Below are positions 10,380 through 20,704 of a stretch of DNA of 64,000 nucleotides, piece by piece. Origin of the DNA: Amborella trichopoda. Taxonomy: Eukaryota > Streptophyta > Magnoliopsida > Amborellales > Amborellaceae. The notes under the pieces are model-generated. The model saw only the letters and a list, made by a program, of their open reading frames with translations, did no database searches and was not told the origin of the DNA. Every line of letters starts with the position of its first letter. Positions within the stretch are counted from its first letter, which is position 1. The stretch spans positions 31,277 to 95,276 of the forward strand of contig NW_006499751.1 in assembly GCF_000471905.2 (NCBI RefSeq). The letters run 5' to 3'. A program made the translations under genes and the position numbers.

Positions 10380-10976
10380 TCATGGCTGAAAAGAACACGC
10401 AGCCCCTTTAAAAGAAAGGTGAGCACCTACCTGTAAAGCGTGCTGAGCTGCATTTGGAGAAGAAAAGGAGAAAAGGTAGTCTCCACTTAGGAGTCGTCTG
10501 CAAGTCAAATTGGGCTCCTTCAAGGAGCTTTTTACCCATCTTTCGATTCCGCGTAGGTCATCCCTTGCAGGTTGGAAGCTCCCTACTAACGACGCCAGAA
10601 GCTTCGTCCTGTTCGCCGAAACTTCCTCTGAAAGGGATTGAACAACAAAGGGGAGAAAAGGAGAAGGTACGAAGGGAGGGGACCCTGAAGGGGTCGACTG
10701 GGTTAAGGGGGAGGATGAGGGAGAGGGATTACTTAGGGACACATCCCTGCAAGCAGGGATGCTATATGGTCGAGCAATGACCTGAGCATAAGAAGAAGGT
10801 TGACCAGTCTTAACAGGTGGGTTAGGCTTAGAGGTAAAAGGGGAAGGAGAAGGATTGGGGAGAGAGGGAAGAGAGAGCTCAGAGCGCGAGGGCCTGTGAG
10901 GAAGATGGGTTAAAGGATACAAGTTGTAGATGTCATTCCAGCTCAAGGGAAAGGGACGCTGAAGGCCTCGAGCCAT
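10380..10976 (-). pseudogene. LINE 1 ORF1, N-terminal part with DUF4283-like domain
   Basis: I chose the ATG at 10976 (MARGLQRPFPLSWNDIY) rather than an upstream in-frame start because the leader ends just before it. About 100 residues of Pro/Ser-rich sequence (SSYAQVIARP) are followed by KLLASLVGSFQPARDDLRGI, LLSGDYLFSFSSPNAAQHAL and GAHLSFKGA, a DUF4283-like pattern common in plant LINE ORF1 (RNA chaperone-like part). A stop at 10380 ends it; the same frame resumes at 10301. One in-frame stop is thus enough to break ORF1 here. Confidence 0.7.
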
Positions 10977-11111
10977 TTTTTTTCTAAACAAGCACATGTA
11001 TATTACCCCCTCTATTCAAGGATACCAACTGGAAGTGCCAGAAGGGTGAGGAGGTTTTCTTGGTGCATTGTCACTTAGTTCCGGCTGACTCGAAAATAGA
11101 TGAGGAGTTGT

Positions 11112-11123
11112 CTTCAGATATCC
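11112..11123. repeat. Right target-site duplication of LINE 1
   Basis: CTTCAGATATCC, identical to 2479-2490. Confidence 0.85.
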
Positions 11124-11167
11124 TTAATCTTTTGTATAGTGAAACTGGTGTACAATATGGCCTGCAA

Positions 11168-11505
11168 CTAGTCATATTTGACCTTTTCAAGGTCTAGAGC
11201 GTACTTTTGTTGAGACAACCAAATTTGATTCTCATTTTGATCTACTTCAATACCCAGGAAGTATCTCATCCGAACTAGGTCTTCTATCATAAATCTATCA
11301 TGAAAAATGTTCTTGACACCATCAATCAGGTCCATAGAACTCCAGATAACTATAATGTTATCAACATGAAGCAAAATGATAGTAAAACCTTTCTTGTAGT
11401 GACAAACAAACAATGAATGATTTAATGCTACCCAGATAAAACCCCTTTCGTTTAACGCATTACGAAAACATTGAAAACACATTCTTGGAGCTTGTTTTAG
11501 GCCTG
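11168..11505 (-). pseudogene. Copia RT fragment, truncated
   Basis: The minus strand reads GLKQAPRMCFQCFRNAL, NHSLFVCHYKKGFTIILLHV, DNIIV and IEDLVRMRYFLGIEVDQN. This is the middle of a Copia (RVT_2) reverse transcriptase. The catalytic YVDD is degraded to HVDN. Homology stops at about 11505, where SINE-like DNA begins. It is a remnant lying 11 kb into the LINE-rich zone, on the same strand as the gag fragment at 12082-12369. Confidence 0.8.
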
Positions 11506-11598
11506 GTGCCTTAGCGGTAGTATTGTTGAGCCCCATGGTGAGGTCTCTGACTCCATTCTCACCAAAGGGTAGTGGCCCAAATCCCCACTGACTTACCA
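11504..11598 (+). repeat. SINE-like fragment 1
   Basis: CTTAGCGGTAGTATTG resembles a degraded A box, and the end CCCCACTGACTTACC matches the end of the next fragment. It sits at the break of the Copia RT homology. Confidence 0.35.
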
Positions 11599-11617
11599 CG
11601 TGTTTTAGGAAAAGAGC

Positions 11618-11711
11618 CCGGGCTTAATTGGTCGGCGCTTGACAATTTGCAATGCTACATCCTAGGCTCAATTCCTACAAGGGTAGGGGCCCTCTCCCCA
11701 CTGACTCACCC
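11618..11711 (+). repeat. SINE-like fragment 2
   Basis: The head CTTAATTGGTCGGCGCTTGA and, 30-odd bases later, GGCTCAATTCC resemble A and B boxes of a plant tRNA-derived SINE. The body AGGGTAGGGGCCCTCTCCCC ends in CCCCACTGACTCACC, followed by an A-rich run. It shares its 3' part with fragment 1. No target duplication was found. Confidence 0.4.
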
Positions 11712-12081
11712 AAAAAAACCCATATATAGATCTTTTTTACCTCGACCTTGACGTTCCCTAACTTTGTATCCTCTACCACTTCCATGATTTGAATTCCAAC
11801 TTGTATTAATATTTGCTCGTAAAAAAAACAATTTTTGTTTCACAATAAAATAGGATGAGAATCAGTAGTAAAAGACTTTTCCAATGAGATTTTGAGATTG
11901 AATGATACTTCATGTTGCGACAATAATGGCCACAATTCACTATACAAGGGAAATGGACTCTTCATCATCACAAAGAAAACATATGCTTTATAATCATCCC
12001 CTAAACTTCTCAAGACATACTGGACCCTATCCCTTTCACTTAGAGGATCTTACAACATAGCAAACCAATCACATAGGGCTT

Positions 12082-12369
12082 TTATCTTGCTATAGAATGA
12101 TATTGTTTTTTTACAAGGATGAAGCTAACGTCGAAGATGCATAACGTTTCTGCTTCTTGAGAAAATAATTCATGAAGGGCCTCCCATGCTGCTACAGAAA
12201 TTGGAAAATTAACTACTTTAGGAATAAGTTCCTCTAAACAAATCCAATCAATGAGGTTCTGGTCCTTAGATGTCCAATCATTATAAGTGGGGTTGGATTG
12301 AGTTCTTTCATCTTCACAAAATCTCTTGTTTTGTACAAAACACAACTGGAGGCTTTGATGAACCATCAA
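12082..12369 (-). pseudogene. Copia gag fragment
   Basis: The peptide includes YNDWTSKDQNLIDWICLEEL then VAAWEALHELFSQE. This is the core of the Copia Gag (UBN2-type) domain: W-x-x-D-x-x-L-x-x-W-I, then AWE-x-L-x-x-x-F. Upstream and downstream sequence is decayed. It probably belongs to the same broken Copia as the RT piece at 11168. LTRs were not identified. Confidence 0.7.
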
Positions 12370-12867
12370 TGAGCCCCAATAATCACTAGCCTCTTATATA
12401 AGTTCGAACTTAACATTTCCAAGCAAATAGTTTAAGGTATGCGTTGAGAATTAGGAAGACCATCAAAAGTAGAAGAAGATGACAAGACCATTATTAATAT
12501 AATAAGAAAGTGCAAAAGAGCAAGAGAATTTAAGGAAGAAGAAAGAAGGGAAACAATCAGTAGTTCAGTTTTAATGAGCAACAAAGTGAAAAGCAATTAG
12601 GGCTTTTGATGGAGGGCAAAATTATTTTTATTTTTAACTTTTGTTCAATTTCGAATAATATATATTATAAATTTAGTTTTAGGGTTTTTTTCTAGGGTTT
12701 TTTAGTTTTTTCAGATTCCAATGTTTTTACTTTTTTTTATTTCATGAGGTACTGTTCACAGGGGTGAAACTGTTATAATGTTATTACCAAGTTTAAGTTA
12801 AAGTTAAAATATATAGGTCATTTTAATCATTGTACGAACATGTAATGTCTTTAAACATTGAATTTCT
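12370..12867. other. Non-coding AT-rich stretch
   Basis: No ORF, RNA gene or clear repeat boundary is visible. It may be the leader side of the broken Copia element. Confidence 0.4.
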
Positions 12868-13769
12868 TTTTTTTTTAAATGTTAATGGTAAATATTATAA
12901 TAATAAGAGTTTTACAAAAGTAAGGGTCGAGGTAACCCACATACTGGGTCTCTCAACCAAAAATTGGTCAATAGGGAGTGACCTGTTCTAAAAGACTGGC
13001 TCTAACATTACCTATGAAGCAAAAGATAGGGGCTTATAGAATTTGCCCATTACAAGATAGAAGACTACAATCTAGAAAGCGGAGGCCTCCCCGCCGTGCT
13101 AGCGATAATGGACTCCCTATTGTTCGCATCTAGACGTATGCAAGAGGCTGGTTCTTAGCGGCTTCCTTGGCGACGAGATCTGCGAAGTTGTTGGACGTCC
13201 TCCAAATATGCGTCCATGAGACGTTTATACCTCTGCAAGTACGCTCAAATTCATCAATAATGTGTGCTAAGTACCAAGGAGGAGGGGCCTTTCTAGCCTC
13301 AGGACATAATGTTTTTGGCATCTCGCTCTATGAGCAGCCGTGGGCCCCAGGAGGGGTTAAATTTCTTGGTTCCCATCAACAGAGCCATGGCCTCTACGAA
13401 CTGTGAGTCTTTGTGACCAAGGTGTTCTGAGAAGGATGAGATGACTTCACCATTATGGTCAGGGAAGACTACTCTTGCTCCCACTGGGCCTGGATTTCCC
13501 GAGGAGCATCCATCAAATTTGAACTTAATATCACTCACCGGGGGGGTGTCCCAGTTCAATACTCTTGGGTTGTGGTGAGGGGTTAGTTGAATAAAGTTCA
13601 CCCAGTTGCGAAGGAAACTAGCCGCCGAAATCCCAGTGAACAGATTGTGGTTGGAAGCCCAAAAGATTACCATCGAAGTAACCTTGTGGAACATAGCTGA
13701 GAGTTCGCTTTTTATACCACGGAAAATTCTCGACTTTCTTTCGAGCCAGATGGTCCACAACGTTGCGGC
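12868..13769 (-). mobile_element. LINE 2: 5'-truncated LINE copy with RNase H
   Basis: The plus strand starts with a T run (complement of a poly(A) tail). The element then carries only the 3' end of ORF2 on the minus strand. Coding homology to LINE 1 stops near GTTGCGGCTAA at about 13770, which suggests 5' truncation during insertion. No convincing target duplication was found. Confidence 0.75.
13130..13760 (-). pseudogene. LINE 2 RNase H remnant
   Basis: Two overlapping frames (13760-13299 and 13321-13130) read MWTIWLERKSRIFRG, then FKFDGCSSGNPGPVGARVVF, FVEAMALLMGTKKF, LLIERDAKNIMS, and in the second frame WTHIWRTSNNFADLVAKEA. This is a complete RNase H outline with a frameshift near 13310. 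The third catalytic motif reads RD rather than the usual GDS. It is close to the LINE 1 RNase H. Confidence 0.8.
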
Positions 13770-14207
13770 TAAAGAATCACAATAAGGTAATTGTATTTAC
13801 AGTGTATGCCACTAGTCCTAAGTTGTATACAATTATTGTTGTTTTGTCTATCAAGTTAAGAATCACAATATCCAGCTTGAATAAAATTACAAATAGTATT
13901 TCATCATATAAATACTATCTTTGTGAGCCCAAAATATGGAGCCTGTGAGAAAAGGGTCAATTAACATTAAATGGATACATAGACAACACTATACTTTCTG
14001 CCAACAATGAAAATTATAACACACAAGTTTAAACAGAGAATCAAATAACATGAGCTGGTAGGATGCAATATTGATTTGCAAACTAAAGGAGACTACTAAG
14101 CAATTCTAAAATCAGAAAAGGACTTCTAACATGTAAAGAGTTGGGGAAAAAAAAGAAACAAACAACTAAAATAACAAAATATGCCAAGTCAGAATAAAAA
14201 GTCATAC
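13770..14207. other. Intronic or intergenic AT-rich DNA next to exon 3
   Basis: I searched the minus strand for the next exon of the S1-domain gene and found none. AAGAATCACAATA occurs twice (about 13771 and 13858). No other structure was seen. Confidence 0.45.
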
Positions 14208-14269
14208 CTTAGCAGAAAGAAAAGAACCAATCAGACCTTTGGCAATTTCTTGGATGGGTCTTTGAGGTT
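14208..14269 (-). CDS. Exon 3 of the S1-domain gene
   Basis: 62 nt. The acceptor TTCTAG precedes 14269 and the donor GTATGAC follows 14208. It begins with two bases completing the Glu codon split after exon 2 and ends in phase 0. Confidence 0.72.
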
Positions 14270-17200
14270 CTAGAACACAGAAGTTTTATCAACACAATGA
14301 GAAAAAAGCTGGAAGTAGAAGGACGAATTATCTATTATAAAAACCAAAAAGGAAGTATGAAAACAAACTCAGGCGATCCTTTGCGCCACAAACTTCATGT
14401 TAAATAATAATAAAAAAAATAGAATCATTAAAGACATAAAAGCTGCCAAGAGAGTAACAAAGCAGCAACCTAAATGTTTTTACCATCTCACGTTTCACAA
14501 GAGCAATTATCAGCAAGCAGGTATCATACGATAGTATACTCGAGTGTCCATGAAGTGGTCCATTTCATACTTTCAGATATGAATCTATCTAATTCAAAAA
14601 GGACGAACTTGTGTCATCAGTATCTCACTTTCAATTCAAACATAAGTTTGATTCATACTCCATGTCCAGAGTTATTCACCATCCAGGATGAGGAAAAAAA
14701 ATGAAATCCTATTCCAAAATAAATGCCTTGACAAATGGCAGAGGAAGCTTTCAATGAGATGGCATTTTTCAAATCTCGCAAATTGGATTGGATTATGTTC
14801 CAAACATATAATGCCATGGTTCCTTGCTTTCATGGCGTGTAAATATATAAATTTCACCACATTTCATATTAATGAATCTATAACTAAAAGAAATAATTTA
14901 AGGATAAATTTGGACAACCACACTTGCTACCCACAGCGACACCCATGCACACCCACACAATACAACAAACACATCAAAAATGTACAATCGCAAAAGTAAT
15001 TAAAGAAAATGTACAGTCAATTTAAAATATTAACACCAGCCACCCAACCCCTTGTGAATGACTTTATGGTGAAACAGAGATATGAATTTTAGGTTAAAGA
15101 ATCTGTTAGGTTGGCAGCCAGAATAAAACTTTTGCTACATCTCTAGCAGCCAACCTCAAATAGTTTTTTTAAAAGGAGGTCACTATAATTATGTTACTGA
15201 GTAATAAAATGTACACAAAATGGGACCCTCTTAGAGGGCACCCAAGACAACCCCAAAGGGTATTAAAAATGGTGCAAAAGAAGTTCCAACTCCAAGGAGG
15301 GATGTGGCAGATCTAACAAAAAATAAAGCCCCCCTGGGGAATTAGAGTAGGCTCCCTGTTTAGCAAGATAATCAGCATCGGAATTGCCCTCCCGATAAAT
15401 ATGGCACCACGAGATTGAGATGTCTCGTGACGACCAATGGGATGTTTCATTCTTAAGAGTCCCCTTCCACCACCAGGATGTGACCCCAGGTGACGCAAAA
15501 TCTACGTAGACCTTTTAAAAGGGCCATGGCTTCAGCTACAGTTGAGTCCTCAAGGCCAATGGGGCAGGAAAAGGCGTGCAAGATCTCTACATCGAATGAA
15601 CGAAAGAGCCCACCTACACCGGGGGGACGTCCCAACGGAGCAGCCATCAAAGTTGAGCTTGATGAAGCCTACTTCGGGTGATCTCCAAAGAGAAGATATT
15701 GAGATAGTTGGCTTAGCCCCCTGGAGTAAGTTGTGCCAGTTCTTATAAAAATCAGCTAAGTGGATTCCTTTAAACAAGCTATGGTTCATGGCCCAAAAGG
15801 CCACTAAGGTCCTGACTTTGTCAGACAAAGCCCCAACCAAAGATCTTTCTCCTCTAAATATCCTATGGTTCCTTTCAATCCACAGAACCCACAATGTGGC
15901 TGAAAATAATGCTTTCCAAAGTTCTCTTCCTGCCTTGGGCCAGCAAGTGTAGAGAAAAGCATGATACAAGTGCAAAATGGAGCTAGGAGTGACCCAAGTC
16001 CACTGGAATAGACCCAACAGATAGGTCCACAGTTCTTTGGCAAAATCGCGGTGAAGGAATAAGTGTGCATTGGTTTCTTCATCCTCCATGCACAAGGAAC
16101 ATCTATTAGGGCATTGCATTCCTCTTCAATTGTCAACACTCTGGAGTGCTATCCAGCAAAAAACCTGGATCCTAGAGGGCAAAAAAGAGTTCCAAGCTCT
16201 TGATAGCCAAGAAATATTGGGGCTAGCAGTGGTGGGGGTGAAAGAGCAAAAGAAGGAAGAACCGAGAACATCCCCAAGGGTGATGGTTCCAAACTAATCC
16301 TATCATCACCAGAGGTTGGAAGGAAGATAGGATGAAGAATTTCTGCCAAAGCCCCAGATTCGTCGTTAGTGAAATCATTGAGGGGCCATCTGAAATTTGG
16401 CGACCATGATCTAAGATGACCAGAGAGCACAAAATTCTCCTACCACTACTACGACTCGAGACGTCTGTCGTACGTACGTACGTAACGTAACGTAAACGTA
16501 AGTAGTAGTAGTACGTACGTACGTNNNNNNNNNNNNNNNNNNNNACGTACGTACGTAGTACGTACGTAACGTACGTACGTACGTAACGTAACGTAACGAG
16601 TACGTACGTAGTACGTCGTACGTAGTACGTAGTGAGGAGAATTTTGTGCTCTCTGGTCATCTCCACTGCCGACCCAGGTATCATTCCAAAACATCACTCT
16701 GGTCCCCTCGCTAGGGCGAAAGCGAATATAAAGAATAATTCACAACACCTTACGATTGACTTCCAAAAACCACAAGTCTAACTAATGCTTCTGCAAACAG
16801 GAATCCATTGTTCGTTACCATGACAATACTTGTGCTTCATGACATCTCTCCCAATCTAGTCTCGTACCTCCACTGCCAATTGCCCAAAATATTATTGTGG
16901 ACTCGAAAATTGCGAATACCCAAGGTCCCCAGAGACTTGGGAAAACACAGTTTAGGCCAGGGTACAAGATGGAATTTGTGACCATTCTCCCCAGACCAAA
17001 AAAAATCTCACATCATATGCTCAACTCTACCAACCACAGAGGCGGGGATTCGAAATAAAGACATACGGAAAACTGACGTGTTGTCTAAGGTGGCTTTGAT
17101 GAGAGCAAGTCTTCCCACCTTGGATAGGAACCTTCCTTTCCAACCCACGAATATCCAATCAAATTTGTTTATGATGTGGCTCCACTAAAAGAATCGAGGT

Positions 17201-20200
17201 AAACCCAGGCACAAGGAAGACCAAGATAAGAAGAGGGCAAAGTCTCGATTAAGCAACCCCATCTACTGGCTATGAAATGGACCAAAGAAGGGTCCGTGCA
17301 CACTCCCATCATCTTGGACTTCGAAAGGTTTGCCTTAAATTTAGTAGCCATCTCAAAACACTTTAGACAGATCAATAAAGTGTCAACATGTTGCACAGAG
17401 GAATCACAGAAGACTAGGGTGTCGTCTGCATATTGCAGGTGGGAGATGTAGAGGTCATGGTTGCTAGAACTAAAACCCCTCAGGAGTCCGGCTTGGTAGA
17501 ACCGCGAGATAGAAGTACTGAAAGCCTCGACCACAATGGCGAACAAAAATTGTGACAAAAGGTGCAATCTAGGCAGGTGCATTAGGCATTTTTGATTCTG
17601 GGCGGTGCATAGGCGCTATTGTCTGGGCTCCCACCATGGCGGTGCCCCGTGACAACTTGCAGGCAGCAGAAAAAGCCCTCAGGTGAGGGTAGAATACGCA
17701 ATTTTTCCCCCCTAAAAAGGGGGGGAAAGGGTTTTAGGGGGTAGTCTAAACCCCCAATAGAAAATCCACGGCTTTTAGGGTGAAATTTAACCCTCAAAAA
17801 CCACTATTTTGTGATTTATTGAAAGATCGATAAATTTTTTATTTTTTTGATTTCTTCCCAAAACGAATGCAATAGTTCTTGGGTGGATTTGGAGCTTCTA
17901 ATAGTTGATTTTGAGAACTTTTGGAGACCCAATAGACGAGGTTTGCACCGACTTCGATTTGATTTTGATATTTTTAAAGTATTATCATATTTGAAAGAGG
18001 GTTTTGACTTGTGTATGACTGTAGCATTGATTTGTTTCTAGTATGGACTTCTAGTTTCCTACAATGATATTTGGGATTTCAAGCATTTTAATGTCTTACA
18101 ATCTCTTTGAGACTTGTATGATTGTTTCATCCATCAATATGTTATGTGATTGTACTCATTGTAGTATTGTATTGTTGTACTACTATGTTTTTGTCTATTT
18201 CATGATCACGAGGAGTTTGGGGCTCTAAAATTGTCCTAAAAACTCCCTACGGCTATAAACCATGCCCTAAGAACTCCCCTATTTTTTATATTTGGGGTGG
18301 GGGATTTGATTTTGGTGAGGGCACCCTATCCCTGAGTGCCCGCCTAGGCGGCCAGGCACCCAAACATCCTAGGTGCCCGAATCCATGTTTTTGAACATTG
18401 ATCAAACCAATACCATCCCCCTAACACGCCCTTCATGTTCTATGTTCATGTCACGTGGCTATGCCTATGAAGATTTTTACTCCTCAAAGTCTTGCTTTAT
18501 GTTGGTGTGAATAAATGTGGGTTCCAGTAATTTAATTATTTACAGTTTGGTAGACACTTATGCACAGTAGTTCTTCAAGCTACTTTCTAACAACTAGGAG
18601 AATAAGGAGAAACGTCAAGTGTCATCAGATGCAAACACAAAGAGCTTGTCATTTTCTTTCTATCCAAATGCATAAAGAATCATATGATTTCCTATCAATC
18701 ACATGCATTTTCCCCAGCAATTAGCTATCAAAGAAAACAAAAAAGAAGAGTAACTTGCAACCGTAATTAGGTGAAAGATGAAAAGCTTTTACATGTTACA
18801 CGAGGCGAAAGTTATTTTAAACATCAATCTTCATATCCCAGCCAAAAAATTATCCTTGGCCTGTCTTTCACATCTGTTCCTTTTATGGTGAGACATTTCA
18901 TGAAAGATGCAAAACAGATTTCACTGTCTACGGCCTCCTCGTGCTTGATTCACTCCATCTGCTAGCTTTTAAATATCAGTTCAGGTCGGCTCTAGCCCCC
19001 CCGCCCCTCCCCCATGGCCAACAAATAAATCGTGCTAAAACAAGATCAAGAATCCAAAAAAATATAGCCCTTTTGTCATAAATCCCTTTCATATGACATA
19101 GCACCAAAAAACACTGAATAAGGTATACAATACCTTTACATGAGTGTGAAGGACTCAGCTGCGGAAAAGGTAGAAAGCCCATTAATGAATAGAACCGAAT
19201 GAGTAAACCACCAGTATTAACGCCTTCAACCCTTCCCTCATAGATAACACCACTTTCTTTATAAGCCCTTGCCGCTTTCCAATCAGCAGATTTCTACTAC
19301 TTCACAAAACACAAGTATAAGATCATCAGACAGCATAAGAAGATATTACATTAAATTCTGAATACAAAATTGCAAAACAGAGACCATAACATGAAAAAGG
19401 TAGACGGTACACAATCAGGTTAGAAAAAGGCAACCAGGTTAGAACAAAAGAATGAAATTCAACTGGCAACACAAATGGATTGTTCGTTAAGTAGATGGTA
19501 TGTAGCTTGACTTAACAATGAGAGTAGAGCTAATAAAGTAGAACGCTGAGAACTGTGATTATAACAAGATCAACAATTCTCCTTCAAATTATTCAACCCA
19601 TACATTCAAAAGAATCAACATCAACTCAAACATCCAAAATTTCATACTTAAAGAACAAAATGAAAATGGAGCAAAATGAACAAATTAATTCTTTTCAAAT
19701 TTATAGTGACAACATCACAACAATTCTGAATTCCATCAGACATGAAATTCTCATCGGACATTTGATAATTTATTGACGAAACAGCAGTGATAAATCATTG
19801 ACAGCCACAGAAGAACCATTAAAAATTAAACAGTCTGAAGCATATAGGTGTGTTGAAGATTATGCCACATGCATAACCGCAGAGCAGAGATCACAAATCA
19901 AATATCAATAACAGAGTCAAGTGTCCCGAGGTCAAGAAGTTGATTGATGGAAATTTCATCTACATTTTGGAATTTGGAGAGCATGAAAAGAGCAAGAACG
20001 GTAGTGATCTTTTGACAAATCCTTCACCCTCTCAAAAGTAATTTCTAGATACTTTAAATCCCACGACACCGACCCCTTTCAAGGTGAAATCACTAAGAAT
20101 GGCTCTAAAGACACTCACCATGGATTGTGCTTATCACCAACAGAGTATAACTTGTTACAAACCCCAAGGAAGAGCCACTCATTGTGAATCCTATCCCATA

Positions 20201-20704
20201 GAACAAAGACACATATATCCTCTTGACACTTTTTCACCCAAATGATTCAAAAACCTTGTTTAAATCAAGTTGCACCAAATGGTGTAGACAAACGCCGACA
20301 TGAGAAAAAAGAGAGGGGAAGAGACAAAGAGGAGTTACAGAGTAAAGGGCTAAAGAACTGCAGGCCGAAGAGTAAGTGAGGCGATTGAGAAAGGAAAGAG
20401 AAAGGCATACCCTGAGCTGGCGAAGGGCATCCGAAGGCGGAGGATGACGACCATCGTCCTCGTCCTCTAATAACTCCAACCCTTCTTCTGCTTTGGCACC
20501 ACTACGCACCACCACAGTAGAAGTACCACAAAGAGATGAAAACTGCTTCTTATGGTTATCATTGTTAATGCTGCTGCCAAAAACCAACACAGTATTTGGA
20601 GAAGAAGAGGAGGAGGAGCGAGAGACGGGAACGAAAGTGGAACAGAAGAAAGGGTTATTAGCTGAGAAAGAGAAGACGCTGCTCATGGCCGCTACAGGAT
20701 GCAT
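14208..20704 (-). CDS. S1 RNA-binding domain protein, probably chloroplast-targeted (SRRP1-like), 3' exons not found
   Basis: Three exons join in phase: 20704-20411, 19293-19134 and 14269-14208, each with GT donors and AG acceptors. Residues 1-98 look like a chloroplast transit peptide (Ser-rich, few acids at first) followed by an acidic stretch ([10 protein letters not shown]). Exon 2 reads [20 protein letters not shown] then [20 protein letters not shown], a clear S1 (OB-fold) domain start. Exon 3 reads [20 protein letters not shown]. From memory of the family this order fits chloroplast S1-domain proteins such as Arabidopsis SRRP1 (At3g23700), an RNA chaperone-like protein. An SRRP1-type protein should continue with the rest of this S1 domain and a second one; these exons are not visible down to 11130. 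Intron 2 is 4.9 kb and carries LINE 3. Intact splicing supports a real gene, but it could be truncated. Confidence 0.7.
15313..16119 (-). pseudogene. LINE 3 zf-RVT end and RNase H, frameshifted
   Basis: 16119-15550 reads [20 protein letters not shown] (zf-RVT CxxC...HLFLHC-like), [27 protein letters not shown], then [12 protein letters not shown] of RNase H. The RNase H then continues in other frames at 15650-15453 ([19 protein letters not shown]) and 15498-15313. At least two frameshifts break it. Confidence 0.8.
16149..16430 (-). pseudogene. LINE 3 post-RT region
   Basis: [30 protein letters not shown] and [15 protein letters not shown] match the post-RT stretch found in plant LINEs before zf-RVT. 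The upstream end runs directly into the left arm of the palindrome at 16414-16441, which is native LINE sequence. Confidence 0.7.
16414..16662. other. Palindromic ACGT-rich artefact with 20 Ns
   Basis: Perfect 28-bp inverted arms (16414-16441 and 16635-16662) enclose about 190 bp built almost only of ACGT and GTA-type tokens, with 20 Ns at 16525-16544. Nothing biological that I know looks like this. The left arm continues the LINE reading frame; the right arm is its reversed duplicate. A foldback read or a misassembled gap is the likely cause. Confidence 0.8.
17169..17565 (-). pseudogene. LINE 3 RT palm fragment
   Basis: [36 protein letters not shown] (intact YADD active site), [20 protein letters not shown] and SSYLGLPC follow in normal order for a LINE RT. 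Upstream RT and endonuclease are missing, cut at about 17566-17570. Confidence 0.85.
17571..18395. repeat. Unclassified repeat with GC-rich ends, possibly hAT-like
   Basis: The left part has GGCGGTGCATAGGCGC and the right part GAGTGCCCGCCTAGGCGGCC; both carry CCTAGG/TAGGCG motifs around an AT-rich core. The right end ACATTG read on the other strand (CAATGTTCAAAAACATGG) resembles the CAGTG-type ends of the hAT-like elements here. No matching left end or target duplication was found. Confidence 0.35.
18396..19133. other. Intron 2 sequence, no recognisable feature
   Basis: Low-coding AT-rich DNA upstream (in gene orientation, downstream) of exon 2. A 64-codon plus-strand ORF at 18771-18965 has no recognisable domain. 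Confidence 0.5.
19134..19293 (-). CDS. Exon 2 of the S1-domain gene
   Basis: 160 nt. The acceptor GTAGTAG precedes 19293 and the donor GTATTG follows 19134. It encodes 53 residues plus one base. It contains the strand pattern of an S1 fold: [21 protein letters not shown]. Confidence 0.8.
20411..20704 (-). CDS. Exon 1 of the S1-domain gene (transit peptide)
   Basis: 294 nt, 98 codons from the ATG at 20704; a second in-frame ATG at 20686 ([11 protein letters not shown]) is an equally good or better start because it begins a typical plastid transit peptide. The donor GTATGC follows 20411. The Ser run at about residue 30 and the lack of acidic residues before residue 48 fit plastid targeting. 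Confidence 0.72.

Larger units (their letters stand above)
2491..11111 (-). mobile_element. LINE 1: near full-length L1-type retrotransposon with nested hAT-like insert
   Basis: The element is bounded by a 12-bp duplication (2479-2490 and 11112-11123) and starts on the plus strand with 11 Ts, the complement of its poly(A) tail. Read on the minus strand it has a short leader, ORF1 with a DUF4283-like region (from 10976), a Pro/Ser-rich linker, then ORF2 with endonuclease, reverse transcriptase, a thumb/zf-RVT region and a C-terminal RNase H. That order is typical of plant L1 elements. It is about 7.2 kb without the 1.4-kb insert at 3667-5091. Stops and frameshifts break both ORFs, so it is not autonomous. 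The DD of the RT active site reads ND. Confidence 0.9.
15165..17570 (-). mobile_element. LINE 3: 5'-truncated LINE in intron 2, with an artefact inside
   Basis: It starts on the plus strand with a T run near 15165. The minus strand carries RNase H (about 15313-15700), zf-RVT (15550-16430) and RT palm (17169-17565). The RT ends abruptly at LLSQFLFA, where the 17571-18395 repeat begins. About 110 bp expected between the FWNDTW motif and the RWPLNDF motif are replaced by ACGT-rich sequence with Ns at 16442-16634. The insertion lies inside the S1-domain gene's second intron, same strand as the gene. Confidence 0.8.

Noticed and set aside
13921..13970. Exon 4 of the S1-domain gene after a TTTTCTCACAG acceptor-like site
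   Set aside because: The following codons (APYFGLTKI then stop) do not continue an S1 domain.
16223..16697. Minus-strand ORFs with many X, Tyr, Val and Thr residues
   Set aside because: They read through the ACGT-rich artefact and the N gap.
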